Of a stretch of 64,000 bases of DNA, positions 26,546 to 37,641 are shown in pieces. The stretch is from the NCBI RefSeq assembly GCF_021183625.1, contig NZ_CP089214.1, positions 6,200,001 through 6,264,000 of the forward strand, given 5' to 3'. Both the position numbers and the translations under genes were made by a program. The notes under the pieces were generated by a model. The model was not told the origin of the DNA. It made no database searches and was given only the letters and a program-made list of their open reading frames with translations. Within the stretch, counting starts at the first letter, position 1. Each line of letters begins with the position of its first letter. The DNA is from Nocardia asteroides (lineage in GTDB: Bacteria > Actinomycetota > Actinomycetes > Mycobacteriales > Mycobacteriaceae).

Positions 26546-27751
26546 ATGACGGCGGCGGGCCGTCCCATGCTGGACGGCATCCGGGTGCTCGACATGGCCA
26601 CGCTGGCCGCGGCGCCGCTGGCCGCCACCTACCTCGGCGAATTCGGCGCCGAGGTGATCAAGGTCGAGCAGCCGAAGGGCGGCGACCCGATCCGCTCGTG
26701 GGGGCACCAGCGCGACGGCGTCGGGCTGATGTGGAAGTCGGTGTCGCGGAACAAGAAGTCGGTCACCCTCGACCTGCGCGTGGCCGAGGGGCAGGCGCTG
26801 CTGCGGCAGCTCGCCAAACACGCCGACGTGGTGGTCGCGAACACCAGGGTGCGCACGCTGGAGCGCTGGGGGCTCGACTACGAGAGCCTGCGCGCGGAGA
26901 ACCCGAAGATCATCATGCTGCACATCACCGGCTTCGGGCTCACCGGCCCGAAGAGCGAGCGCCCCGGCTTCGGCACGCTCGGCGAGGCGATGAGCGGGTT
27001 CGCGCACCTCACCGGCGAGGCGACCGGGCCGCCGACGCTGCCGCCGTTCATGCTGGCCGACGGCGTGGCCTCGCTGAACGCCGCCTACGCGGTGGCGATG
27101 GCGCTCTACCACCGGGACGTGCACGACGGGCCGGGGCAGCTCATCGACATCAACCTGATCGACCCGCTGGCCCGGCTGCTGGAGCAGACCCTGCTCTCCT
27201 ACGACCAGCTCGGGCTGATCCCCGAGCGGGCCGGGAACCGCTGGGACATCTCGGCCCCGCGCAATACCTACCGCACCTCGGACGACCGCTGGCTCGCCAT
27301 GTCCGGCAGCTCGCCCGCGCTGGCGCTGCGGGTGTTCCGCGCCATCGGCCGCGACGACCTGGTGGCCGACGCCGACTTCTCCGACCCGCAGCGCAGGCTC
27401 GCCAGGGCCGCCGAGGTGGACGAGGCGGTGGCGGCCTGGGTCTCGGCCCACACGCTCGCCGAGGCCATGTCGGTCTTCGACGAGTTCGAGGTGGCCGCCG
27501 CCCCGATCTACGACATCGCCGACCTGGTGACCGACGACCAGATGAAGCACCGCGAGGTCTTCGTCCCGGTCGAGGATCCCGAGCTGGGCACCGTGACGGT
27601 GCAGGCGCCGGTCGCGCGGTTCTCCGGAACCCGCGGCGAGGTCGCCCACCTCGGGCCCCGGCTCGGCGAGCACAATGCCGCCGTCTACGGCGAGCTGCTC
27701 GGGCTCGGCGACGCCGAGCTGGCCGAGCTGCGCGCCCGCGGCGTGCTCTGA
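26546..27751 (+). CDS. CaiB/BaiF (family III) CoA-transferase
   Basis: A 401-aa family III CoA-transferase: LDGIRVLDMATLAAAPLAATYLGEFGAEVIKVE, KSVTLDLR, GFGLTGPKSERPGFG, and ADGVASLNAAYAVAMAL, where the family's catalytic Asp lies (about residue 172). It would move CoA from a donor such as succinyl-CoA or formyl-CoA to an organic acid. ATG follows the monooxygenase stop directly, indicating one operon and a shared pathway. Confidence 0.85.
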   Translation: MTAAGRPMLDGIRVLDMATLAAAPLAATYLGEFGAEVIKVEQPKGGDPIRSWGHQRDGVGLMWKSVSRNKKSVTLDLRVAEGQALLRQLAKHADVVVANTRVRTLERWGLDYESLRAENPKIIMLHITGFGLTGPKSERPGFGTLGEAMSGFAHLTGEATGPPTLPPFMLADGVASLNAAYAVAMALYHRDVHDGPGQLIDINLIDPLARLLEQTLLSYDQLGLIPERAGNRWDISAPRNTYRTSDDRWLAMSGSSPALALRVFRAIGRDDLVADADFSDPQRRLARAAEVDEAVAAWVSAHTLAEAMSVFDEFEVAAAPIYDIADLVTDDQMKHREVFVPVEDPELGTVTVQAPVARFSGTRGEVAHLGPRLGEHNAAVYGELLGLGDAELAELRARGVL

Positions 27752-27777
27752 CTCTCCTACGAAGGGAACTCTTTCCG

Positions 27778-28698
27778 ATGACGAAGCTGCTCCGCCGCTC
27801 GGAGCTGGCGCTGCCGGCCTGCAACGACCACATGTTCGCCAAGGCCGTCACGCTCGGCGCCGACCTGGTCTTCCTCGACCTGGAGGACGCCACCCCGGTG
27901 AGCCTCAAGGAGGGGTCGCGGGAGAAGGCGATCACCGCGCTCAACGAGCTGGACTGGGGACGCACCGCGCGCGCCATCCGGATCAACGGGCTGGACACGC
28001 AGTGGTGCCACGACGATGTCATCGAGGTCGTCACCAGGGCCGGGCGCAACCTGGACACCATCGTGGTGCCCAAGGCCAAGACCGCCGAGGATGTCCGGTG
28101 GGTTGATGTCCTGCTCACCCAGCTGGAGCTGAAACTCGGGCTGGAGCGGCAGATTCGGCTCGAGGTGCTGATCGAGGAGGTCGAGGGGCTGGCCAACGCG
28201 GAGGCGATCGCCACCGCGAGCCCGCGGGTGGACGCCATCATCTTCGGCGTCGGCGACTTCTCGCTCTCCCAGGGCGCCCGGGTGGACACCAACTTCGAGC
28301 CGCTCGGCGACTACCCCGGCGACTTCTGGCACTACGCGCGGGCCAAGGTCATCGTCGCGGCGCGGATCGCCGGCATCGACGCCATCGACGCCCCCTTCCC
28401 GGACTACGGCAACACCGAGGGGTACGAGCGCGACGCCAAGCGCGCCTCGCTGCTCGGCTACACCGGCAAGTGGGCAATCCACCCGGTGCAGGTGCCGATC
28501 GCCAACACCGTCTACTCGCCGACGCCGGAGGAGATCGCGCTCGCCGAGCGGAACATGAAGGCCTACCGGGAGGCCGAGGCGGCGGGCCGCGGCGCGGTCG
28601 GCGTCGGCGGCGTCCTGGTGGACGCGGCGCACGTCAAGATGGCCGAGCAGGTGCTGGCCCGGGTCGCGCTGATCGAGGGTGCGGAGCCGCAGCGGTGA
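27778..28698 (+). CDS. CitE/HpcH-family CoA lyase
   Basis: A 306-aa TIM-barrel lyase of the HpcH/HpaI/CitE group. LVFLDLEDATP carries the metal-binding acid, RAIRINGLDTQW, IVVPKAKTAEDV, RLEVLIEEVEGLANAEAIA and IIFGVGDFSLSQG follow in order, and GKWAIHPVQV ends the barrel. It resembles malyl-CoA/beta-methylmalyl-CoA lyases that split a hydroxyacyl-CoA to an acyl-CoA plus glyoxylate or pyruvate. Together with the CoA-transferase it suggests that the acid produced by the monooxygenase is activated and cleaved. GAAGGGAA upstream. Confidence 0.8.
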   Translation: MTKLLRRSELALPACNDHMFAKAVTLGADLVFLDLEDATPVSLKEGSREKAITALNELDWGRTARAIRINGLDTQWCHDDVIEVVTRAGRNLDTIVVPKAKTAEDVRWVDVLLTQLELKLGLERQIRLEVLIEEVEGLANAEAIATASPRVDAIIFGVGDFSLSQGARVDTNFEPLGDYPGDFWHYARAKVIVAARIAGIDAIDAPFPDYGNTEGYERDAKRASLLGYTGKWAIHPVQVPIANTVYSPTPEEIALAERNMKAYREAEAAGRGAVGVGGVLVDAAHVKMAEQVLARVALIEGAEPQR

Positions 28699-28827
28699 AG
28701 TGACCGGTCGCGCGCTATTGTTCATGGACCGGTCGCCGGTTCGTGGCCGCGTGACACCCCGCCGGGCAGATCGCTGTCGTTCCCTGGCGCATGAACGGCC
28801 GAGGGACGACGGCGAGAGCGGGACGTG

Positions 28828-29862
28828 ATGCGACCGGTGGTGGAGAAGCGGGCCGATGCGGCCCGCGGCAGTGAGTTCGCGGTGCTGCTGCGCCGGGTGC
28901 GCGATGCCGGGTTGCTGGAACCGGCGGTGCCGCAGTACATCACCTACACCGCGGTGACCGTCGGGTTGCTGCTGGGGTGCTACGCGCTGCTGATCGCGCT
29001 CGGCGACTCGTGGTGGACGCTCGGGATCGCCGTCGTGCTCGCGGCGCTCTTCGCGCAGTTCGCCTTCCTCGGCCACGACGCCGGGCACAAGCAGATCTTC
29101 GCGAGCCGCAAGGCCAACCATGTCTACGGCGCGCTCGTCGGCAACCTGCTGATCGGGGTGAGCATCGGCTGGTGGACCAGCAACCACAACAAGCACCACG
29201 CGCACCCGAACACCGAGGGCGCCGACCCGGACATCATGGGCATCCTGGCGCACTCCGGCGCCCGCGCCCGGATGGCGAGCGGGGTGAAGCGGCTCGTGGT
29301 GCGGCACCAGGGTGTGCTGTTCTTCCCGATGCTCACCCTCGAGGGGCTGAGCCTGCGGATCTCCAGCTGGCGCGGGGTGCTGCGCTGGCCGATCCCGAAC
29401 CGCGGCTGGGAGGCGGCGCTGCTCGCGAGCCACGCGCTCGGCTACCTGCTGCTGGTGTTCCTGGTGCTCTCGCCGGTGAAGGCGCTGGTCTTCGTCGCGG
29501 TGCACCAGGCGCTCTTCGGGCTCTACATGGGCACCACCTTCGCGCCGAACCACAAGGGCATGGCGGTGCTCGCCGCCGACGACACCAGCGGCCACCTGCG
29601 CAAGCAGGTGCTCACCTCGCGCAATGTGCTCGGTTCGCGGCTGCTCGACACCGCCTTCGGCGGGCTGAACTACCAGGTCGAGCACCACCTCTTCCCGTCC
29701 ATGCCGCGGCCGCACCTGCGCCGGGCGCAGCCCCTGGTCGCCGCGTACTGCGCCGAGATCGGGCTGCCCTACCGGGCCACCGGGTTCGTCGCCTCCTACC
29801 GCGAGTCGATCGGGCACCTGCACACCGTCGGCAAGGAGGCCGGGCGCGCCCCGAGCGCGTAG
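28828..29862 (+). CDS. Membrane fatty acid desaturase (DesA3/linoleoyl-CoA-type)
   Basis: A 344-aa integral membrane desaturase with three histidine boxes: HDAGH (about 82), HNKHH (about 119) and QVEHH (about 286), and about four membrane helices (LLLGCYALLIAL, VVLAALFAQFAFLG, LLLVFLVLSPVKALVFVAVHQAL). The QxxHH third box is typical of acyl-lipid or front-end-type desaturases. It uses O2 and reduced ferredoxin or an electron carrier such as the FprB-type reductase encoded at 35-37 kb. ATG at 28828 or GTG at 28825. Confidence 0.85.
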   Translation: MRPVVEKRADAARGSEFAVLLRRVRDAGLLEPAVPQYITYTAVTVGLLLGCYALLIALGDSWWTLGIAVVLAALFAQFAFLGHDAGHKQIFASRKANHVYGALVGNLLIGVSIGWWTSNHNKHHAHPNTEGADPDIMGILAHSGARARMASGVKRLVVRHQGVLFFPMLTLEGLSLRISSWRGVLRWPIPNRGWEAALLASHALGYLLLVFLVLSPVKALVFVAVHQALFGLYMGTTFAPNHKGMAVLAADDTSGHLRKQVLTSRNVLGSRLLDTAFGGLNYQVEHHLFPSMPRPHLRRAQPLVAAYCAEIGLPYRATGFVASYRESIGHLHTVGKEAGRAPSA

Positions 29863-29889
29863 CCGGGGGCCGGGGCAGAATCACACCCC

Positions 29890-31134
29890 ATGGTCCCGGT
29901 GCTGGTGGTCTTCACCGGCGTCGTCGTGCTGTGGTCGCTGAGCGCCACGCTGCTGCGGCGCGGGCTGATCCACGCCCCGCTCGCCATGGTCGCCGCGGGC
30001 GCGGTTTTCGGGGCGTTCTCCTCGACCGATGTCGCGCCCTTCCTGAACAGCGAGGTTGCGCTGCACGCCGCCGAGATCATCCTGGCGGTGCTGCTCTTCG
30101 TCGACGCCACCGAGGTGCGCGGCGGGATCTTCGGCGGTGAGCCGCGGGCGGCGGCGCGGCTGCTGTTCCTGGCGCTGCCGCTGAGCATCGGGGCGGCGGT
30201 GCTCGCCGGGTGGTTGCTGATCCCCGAGGTCCCGGCGGCGGTGCTGGTGCTGATCGCCTGCATCGTGGTGCCGATCGACTTCGCGCCCGCCGCCGAGATC
30301 GTGCGGGAGCGCGGGATCCCGGCCCGGGTGCGGCACCTGATCGCGGTGGAGAGCGGGTACAACGACGGCATCGTCGCCCCGGTCTTCGCCTTCGCGTTGA
30401 CGCTGGCGACCGGGACCGGTGCGGAGGCGACCCCGCTGGCCGCGCTGCGCGACGCGATCCCGGCCTTCGGCACGGCGGTCGCCGTCGGGCTGGCGCTCGG
30501 CGGGGTCACCGCGTGGGCCGGGACGCGGGCGCACCTGCGCGGCCTCACCGACCCGCAGGCGTTCCGGATCGGGCTGGTCGCGCTTCCGCTGCTCGCCTAC
30601 GGCGCCGCGGTGGCCTGGCACGCCAACGGCTTCGTCGCCGCCTTCGCCTGCGGCCTCGCCTTCAAGGCGGTGCGCTCCCGCGACGCGGTGCGCGTGCTGC
30701 GGCGGCGCCCCGCCGAGCGCGAGCTCGGGCTGATCGACGACGTGAGCCTGGTGGCCGGGCTGATCCTGTGGTTCGCCTTCGGCGCGAGCTTCGTCATCGT
30801 CTTCGGCGCCGCCCCGCTGCTGGACTGGGGACTGGTGCTCTTCGCCGTACTCGCGCTGACCGTGCTCCGGCTCGGCCCGGTGCTGCTCGCCCTGCTCGGC
30901 TCCCCGCTCCCGCACCGGGAGCGGGGACTCGTGGGCGCGCTCGGCCCGCGCGGCACCGCCACCATCGTCTTCGGGCTGCTCGCCTACAACGCGCTCGACG
31001 AAGACCTCGGAGAGTACGCACTCACCGTCACCGGCGTCACCGTCCTGATCAGCGTGGTGATACACGGAATCGGCGCCCCGCTACTCACCCGCGCACGGCG
31101 GAGTGACCCGCCCGGTTCGCGGCCCGGCTCGTGA
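29890..31134 (+). CDS. CPA1-type Na+(K+)/H+ antiporter
   Basis: A 414-aa membrane protein with 11-13 hydrophobic segments. The ion-binding region AVESGYNDGIVAPVF (about 155) carries the ESGxND motif of CPA1 antiporters, and LLFVDATEV and RGTATIVFGLL match conserved helices. It exchanges protons for Na+ or K+ across the cytoplasmic membrane. The last codons are part of the large palindrome at 31114-31210, so the C-terminal PPGSRPGS tail may be a recent change. Confidence 0.85.
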   Translation: MVPVLVVFTGVVVLWSLSATLLRRGLIHAPLAMVAAGAVFGAFSSTDVAPFLNSEVALHAAEIILAVLLFVDATEVRGGIFGGEPRAAARLLFLALPLSIGAAVLAGWLLIPEVPAAVLVLIACIVVPIDFAPAAEIVRERGIPARVRHLIAVESGYNDGIVAPVFAFALTLATGTGAEATPLAALRDAIPAFGTAVAVGLALGGVTAWAGTRAHLRGLTDPQAFRIGLVALPLLAYGAAVAWHANGFVAAFACGLAFKAVRSRDAVRVLRRRPAERELGLIDDVSLVAGLILWFAFGASFVIVFGAAPLLDWGLVLFAVLALTVLRLGPVLLALLGSPLPHRERGLVGALGPRGTATIVFGLLAYNALDEDLGEYALTVTGVTVLISVVIHGIGAPLLTRARRSDPPGSRPGS

Positions 31135-31210
31135 TTCCGCACCCGCAGCGCATGCGCCGCAGGCGCGAGTCGCGGGTGCGGAATCACGAGCCCCCGAAGG
31201 GCCGCGAACC
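31114..31210. repeat. 97-bp two-tier palindrome
   Basis: Outer arms GGTTCGCGGCCC (31114-31125) and GGGCCGCGAACC (31199-31210) are perfect 12-bp complements. Inner arms CTCGTGATTCCGCACCCGC (31128-31146) and the exact complement (31172-31190) are 19 bp. The loop contains the self-palindrome GCGCATGCGC (31148-31157). The antiporter stop codon (31132-31134) lies inside, and a leftward gene ends at 31240. It may act as a bidirectional terminator or be an inserted palindromic element. Confidence 0.9.
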
Positions 31211-31239
31211 CCGCCGCGCCGAAGGGCGCGGCCAACAAC

Positions 31240-31713
31240 TCAAGCCGTGCCTTCGACGTCGGGTGCCGAGCGCAGCCGCGAGGTCAGGACCGGGACGGCG
31301 TTGTCGCCGTAGCGGTGCCTGGTCGAGGCATCGCCGCCCTGCGCGGCGGGGGCGAACTGGGTGACGGCCAGCTGCTCCAGCACGCAGATGAGCAGCAGAT
31401 GCCTGGTCCGCTCGACGTGGTGGTACTCGGTGCCACCCTGCTCCCGGTTCTGCGGCAGCGCGGGCGGCACGAACTCGGTGAGGGTCCAGAAGAGCTCCGG
31501 GCCCATCATGGTCGAGTCGCCGCTGGAGCGGTCGAACCACCGGCTGGAGTACTCGATGAGCACCCGCGCCAATTGCCCGGCGTGCGGGAGCGCCTCGGTG
31601 AAGTCGGCCAGGGCCTGCCGGCTGTCGGTGCTGCCCTGGATCACGACGGCGATGCGGCCGGCGACCTCGCGCAGCAGGGGGAGGTCCTGATCGGGCCACG
31701 TGGAAAGAGTCAT
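31240..31713 (-). CDS. Hypothetical protein
   Basis: A 157-aa soluble protein with no signal peptide or membrane segment. It has a helical N-terminal half (DLPLLREVAGRIAVVIQGST...FTEALPHAGQLARVLIEYSSRWF), a central SSGDSTMMGPELFWTLTEFVPPALPQ, and a C-terminal half with LLLICVLEQLAVTQFAPAA. No family recognised. ATG at 31713 is preceded by AGGAC; the frame extends to 31896 but without coding character. Confidence 0.6.
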   Translation of the reverse strand: MTLSTWPDQDLPLLREVAGRIAVVIQGSTDSRQALADFTEALPHAGQLARVLIEYSSRWFDRSSGDSTMMGPELFWTLTEFVPPALPQNREQGGTEYHHVERTRHLLLICVLEQLAVTQFAPAAQGGDASTRHRYGDNAVPVLTSRLRSAPDVEGTA

Positions 31714-31898
31714 TCGATAACGTCCTAGCTTTGGAACACCGACCCCGACGGTAACGATTCGGTTGCGTGAGCACCAGTCGTGATGTGATCCCTTGGTGCA
31801 TATCCGGGCGGTTTCCGGCCGGTCCTGTGACAGCCCACAACGGCTGCCCCCACTTGCCGGTGCTGGGCAAGCCCCCGCTGACGTGGCACGATGCACCC

Positions 31899-32345
31899 GT
31901 GGGTACCCGAGGCGAGGACCAGCGGCTGCGCGATCTCGCGCTGCTGCGCCGGGTGCGCGATCGGATCGATCGGGAGTACGAGCGGCCGCTCGACGTCGAG
32001 GCGCTCGCGCGCGGCGTGCACCTGTCGGCCGGGCACCTGAGCCGGGCGTTCCGGCAGGCGTACGGGGAGTCGCCCTACTCGTACCTGATGACCAGGCGGA
32101 TCGAGCGCGCGATGGCGCTGCTGCGCCGCGGCGACCTGAGCGTCACCGAGGTCTGCTTCGCCGTCGGCTGCTCCTCGCTCGGCACCTTCAGTACCAGGTT
32201 CACCGAGCTGGTCGGGGTGCCGCCGAGCGTCTATCGCAGGGAGGCGGCGGACGCGACCGCCGGCATGCCGTCCTGCGTGGCCAAGCGGGTCACCCGACCG
32301 GTCAGGAATCGAGAAGCGCCGGTCCCCGCCGCCCCTCTAGCGTGA
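31899..32345 (+). CDS. AraC-family regulator (DNA-binding domain only)
   Basis: A 148-aa protein consisting mostly of a double helix-turn-helix AraC domain: IDREYERPLDVEALARGVHLSAGHLSRAFRQAYGESPYSYL and ALLRRGDLSVTEVCFAVGCSSLGTFSTRFTELVGVPPSVYRR. It has no ligand domain. GTG at 31899 gives the compact domain; GTG at 31767 would add 44 unconserved residues. It precedes a VOC protein by 5 bp, and the AraC/VOC/UvrA-like trio looks like one regulated unit. Confidence 0.8.
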   Translation: MGTRGEDQRLRDLALLRRVRDRIDREYERPLDVEALARGVHLSAGHLSRAFRQAYGESPYSYLMTRRIERAMALLRRGDLSVTEVCFAVGCSSLGTFSTRFTELVGVPPSVYRREAADATAGMPSCVAKRVTRPVRNREAPVPAAPLA

Positions 32346-32350
32346 ACCGC

Positions 32351-32764
32351 ATGACCATCACCATCCACTCGAGCTTCCTGCCGCACACCGATCCGGAGGC
32401 CTCGCTCGCCTTCTACCGGGACACGCTCGGCTTCGAGGTGCGCAACGACGTCGGTTACAACGGGCTGCGCTGGATCACGGTCGGCCCGGCCGAGCACCCC
32501 GGCATCAATATCGTGCTCTACCCGCCGGGGGCCGACCCCGGCGTCACCGAGGACGAGAAGCGCACCATCGCCGAGATGATGGCGAAGGGCACCTACGCCA
32601 GCGTGCTGCTCGCCACCGAGGACCTGGACGGCGCCTTCGCGAAGGTGTCGGCGACGGACGAGATCGAGATCGTGCAGGAGCCGACCGAGCAGCCGTACGG
32701 GGTGCGCGACTGCGCCGTGCGCGACCCGGCGGGCAATATGGTCCGCATCCAGCAGCTGCGCTGA
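32351..32764 (+). CDS. VOC (glyoxalase/bleomycin-resistance) family protein
   Basis: A 137-aa vicinal-oxygen-chelate protein: two beta-alpha-beta-beta-beta halves, SSFLPHTDPEASLAFYRDTLGFEVRNDVGYNGLRWITVG and ASVLLATEDLDGAF...EPTEQPYGVRDCAVRDPAGNMVRI. Such proteins bind a metal and either transform or sequester small molecules, including antibiotics. It starts 5 bp after the AraC gene and ends 14 bp before the UvrA-like gene. Confidence 0.8.
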   Translation: MTITIHSSFLPHTDPEASLAFYRDTLGFEVRNDVGYNGLRWITVGPAEHPGINIVLYPPGADPGVTEDEKRTIAEMMAKGTYASVLLATEDLDGAFAKVSATDEIEIVQEPTEQPYGVRDCAVRDPAGNMVRIQQLR

Positions 32765-32778
32765 CCCAGGGAGAAACG

Positions 32779-35159
<2,381 letters not shown>

Positions 35160-35163
<4 letters not shown>

Positions 35164-36773
35164 CGCCCGCGGGCGGTGGCCAGCAGCTCCTCGACGCTCG
35201 CGATCTTCACCCGCGGGCGTCCGGCCGCCGCGCCGCGGGTGCGCTCGGCCTGGTCCAGAAGCTGCCAGCCGGCCCGGTCGACGACGTCGGGGTTGCGCTC
35301 CCGGATGAGCTCGGCGAAGGTCTCGCGGTCGGGGGCGGGGGTGGTGAGGTGGCCCGCGGTGAAGTCGTCGAGCAGGGCGCGGACGGTCTCGGCGGCGTCG
35401 GCGCGGTTCGAGCCGATGACGCCGCGCGGGCCGCGCTTGATCCAGCCGCTCACGTAGACGCCGGGGGCGACCCGCCCGCCGTCGTTGGGGACGATGCCCG
35501 CGGCCTCGTCGAAGGGCAGCCCGGGGACGGGTTCGCCGCGGTAGCCGATGGCGCGCAGCACGAGTGCCGTGTCGAGGGTTTCCCGGTGGCCGGTGATCCG
35601 GGTGCCGCCGCCGACCTGCTCGGTGCGGGCGGTGGTGAGGGTCTCGACGCGGCCCGTGCCGCCGAGTTCGATCGGCGCGGAGTGGAAGGCGAAGCGGATG
35701 CGGCGGTTGCCATCGGTGCGCGGCTGCTCGGCGTACTCGCGGGCCAGGCGGAGTTTCCACTCCGGGGCGTGGCCGTCGGCGGTGAGGCCGGCGAGGTCGG
35801 CCGGGTCGATCACCACGTCGACGCCGGGGAGGTGGCGCAGCGCGAGGAACTCGGCGGCGGTGTAGGCGGCTTCGAGCGGGCCGCGCCTGGCGAGCACGGT
35901 GACCTCGCGGATGCTGCTGCGCCGCAGCGCCGCCAGGGCGTGGTCGGCGATGTCGGTGCGGGCCAGGTACTCCGGGTCGGCGGTCAGCACCCGGGCGATG
36001 TCCAGCGCGACGTTGCCGTTGCCGACAACGACGGCGCGCTCGCCGGAGAGGTCGAAGGTGTGCCCGGCGTGGTCGGGGTGGCCGTTGTACCAGGCGACGA
36101 AGTCGGTGCCGGCGTGGCTGCCCGGCAGCTCCTCGCCGGGGATGCCGAGCCTGCGGTCGGCGCTCGCGCCGACCGCGTAGAGCACCGCGTGGCAGTTGGC
36201 CAGCAGGTCGTCGTGGGTGAGGTGGATGCCGATCTCGGTGTTGAGGTGCATGCGCAGCGCGTCGCGCTTGAAGGCGGCGGTGAACATGTCGGCGACGCCG
36301 CGGGTTTCGCTGTGGTCGGGGGCGACGCCGTAGCGGACCAGCCCCCACGGGGTCGGCAGCCGGTCGAACATCTCGACCTCCACCCGGCCGGTGCCGAGCA
36401 GGTGCTCGGCGGCGTAGCAGGCGGCCGGGCCGGTGCCGACGATCGCCACCCGCAGCGGCTCCCGGTCCCGTGGCAGCCGCCGCTGCGGGGCGGGCGGGGT
36501 GACGTCGGCTTCGAGCGGGTGCCGCTGGAAGTACCCGGCGTTGATCTCCGGGTAGCGGGCGAGCGCGGGCGGCAGGTCCTCCTCGGCGTAGACCGCGCCG
36601 ACCGGGCAGGCCTCGAAGCAGGCGCCGCAGTCGATGCAGGTGTCCGGGTCGATGTAGAGCATCTCGGCGGTGGCGAACTCGGGGTCGTCGGGCCGCGGCC
36701 GGATGCAGTCGACCGGGCACTCGCTGACGCAACTCGCGTCGTTGCAGCAGCGCTGGGTGATGACATAGGCCAT
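35160..36773 (-). CDS. fprB: Ferredoxin-ferredoxin/NADP+ reductase fusion (FprB)
   Basis: A 537-aa fusion. Residues 1-80 form a bacterial ferredoxin with two iron-sulfur cysteine sets (CCNDASCVSECPVDC and CIDCGACFEACPVG). Residues from about 105 form an adrenodoxin-reductase-like FAD/NADP domain: VAIVGTGPAACYAAEHLLG, TPWGLVRYGVAPDH, ERAVVVGNGNVALDIARVL, and GWIKRGPRGVIGSN. It moves electrons from NADPH to ferredoxins and is a likely partner for the window's P450s and desaturases, although it is not in their operons. The Mycobacterium tuberculosis FprB has the same domain order. Confidence 0.9.
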
Positions 36774-36795
36774 CGACGGCCCCTCTCCGGTGTCC

Positions 36796-36820
36796 TGGAC
36801 AGCTTGATGGACAGCTGTCC
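36796..36820. promoter_or_regulatory. Repeated dyad upstream of fprB
   Basis: TGGACAGCT occurs twice in direct orientation (36796-36804 and 36808-36816) at 12-bp spacing, and the second copy forms the perfect palindrome GGACAGCTGTCC (36809-36820). It fills the 55-bp gap before fprB. Probable operator for an unidentified regulator. Confidence 0.55.
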
Positions 36821-36828
36821 GGACGATA

Positions 36829-37641
36829 CTACGGGAGGGCGCGCCACCCGGCCAGGCGGTCGTCCGGGGCGAGGTGGGTGATGGCGAGGTCGCGCAGCGC
36901 GATGCCGGGCGGGCTCGCGTCGATGGCGCGGGCCGCGCTCAGCAGCTCGACCAGGGCGAGGTGCTCGGCCGGGGGCACGCCGTCGACGGGGTGGAAGTCG
37001 ACGGTGGCGGTGCCGGTCCCGGCCGCGGTGGTGCTGACCAGGCGATAGCGCAGCGGGACGGCGCCGCTCCGGCTCCGGATCGAGCGGTAGCGGATGCGGT
37101 CGCCGAGATCGTGGTCGGCGGTCACCCGCTCCACCGCGCCGGACCCATCGGTGGTCACCGCGATGGTGACGGCCGGGGTGGGGGTGGCGCGCTGGGCGAA
37201 GGCACCGTCCTCGAGCGTGCGGAGGCCGTCGATGTAGTAGCCGGCCGCCGCTTCGGCCGCGGTCCGCGCGTTGTCGGCGTCGGCGCCGAGGTCGGGCACG
37301 ACGATCTCCTCGATGAGCTCGAGCCGGGTGATCTCCCCGGTCGCGGCGGCGAGCGAGCGGGTGAGGCGGGCCGCGACCGCCGACTGGTGGCCGCCGGTGG
37401 CGTGCAGGGTGGCCGCGCCCGCGCGGCAGGCTTCCGCGAGTTCGGCCAGTGGCAGGTCGTGCAGCGGGAGCGCGGTGACCACGTTGCGGCCCGCGCCGAG
37501 CAGGGCGGTCAGCTCGGAGGGGTCGGGGGAGAGGTGCAGCACCACGGGGGAGTGCTCGGTGACGACGAGGCCCGGGTGCGCGGCGATCCGGTCGGCCAGC
37601 GGCCCGGTGCCGAGCACCGCGACCGGAATCGGGGAGGTCAT
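36829..37641 (-). CDS. Dinucleotide-binding dehydrogenase-like protein (second of pair)
   Basis: A 270-aa protein with an N-terminal VAVLGTGPLADRIAA glycine motif and segments like the downstream half of dihydrodipicolinate-reductase/2,4-diaminopentanoate-dehydrogenase-like proteins (RNVVTALPLHDLPLAELAEACRAGAATLHATGGHQS, then RLELIEEIVVPDLGADA). ATG overlaps the upstream stop (ATGA), so both are co-translated and may form one heteromeric oxidoreductase. Substrate unknown. Confidence 0.6.
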   Translation of the reverse strand: MTSPIPVAVLGTGPLADRIAAHPGLVVTEHSPVVLHLSPDPSELTALLGAGRNVVTALPLHDLPLAELAEACRAGAATLHATGGHQSAVAARLTRSLAAATGEITRLELIEEIVVPDLGADADNARTAAEAAAGYYIDGLRTLEDGAFAQRATPTPAVTIAVTTDGSGAVERVTADHDLGDRIRYRSIRSRSGAVPLRYRLVSTTAAGTGTATVDFHPVDGVPPAEHLALVELLSAARAIDASPPGIALRDLAITHLAPDDRLAGWRALP

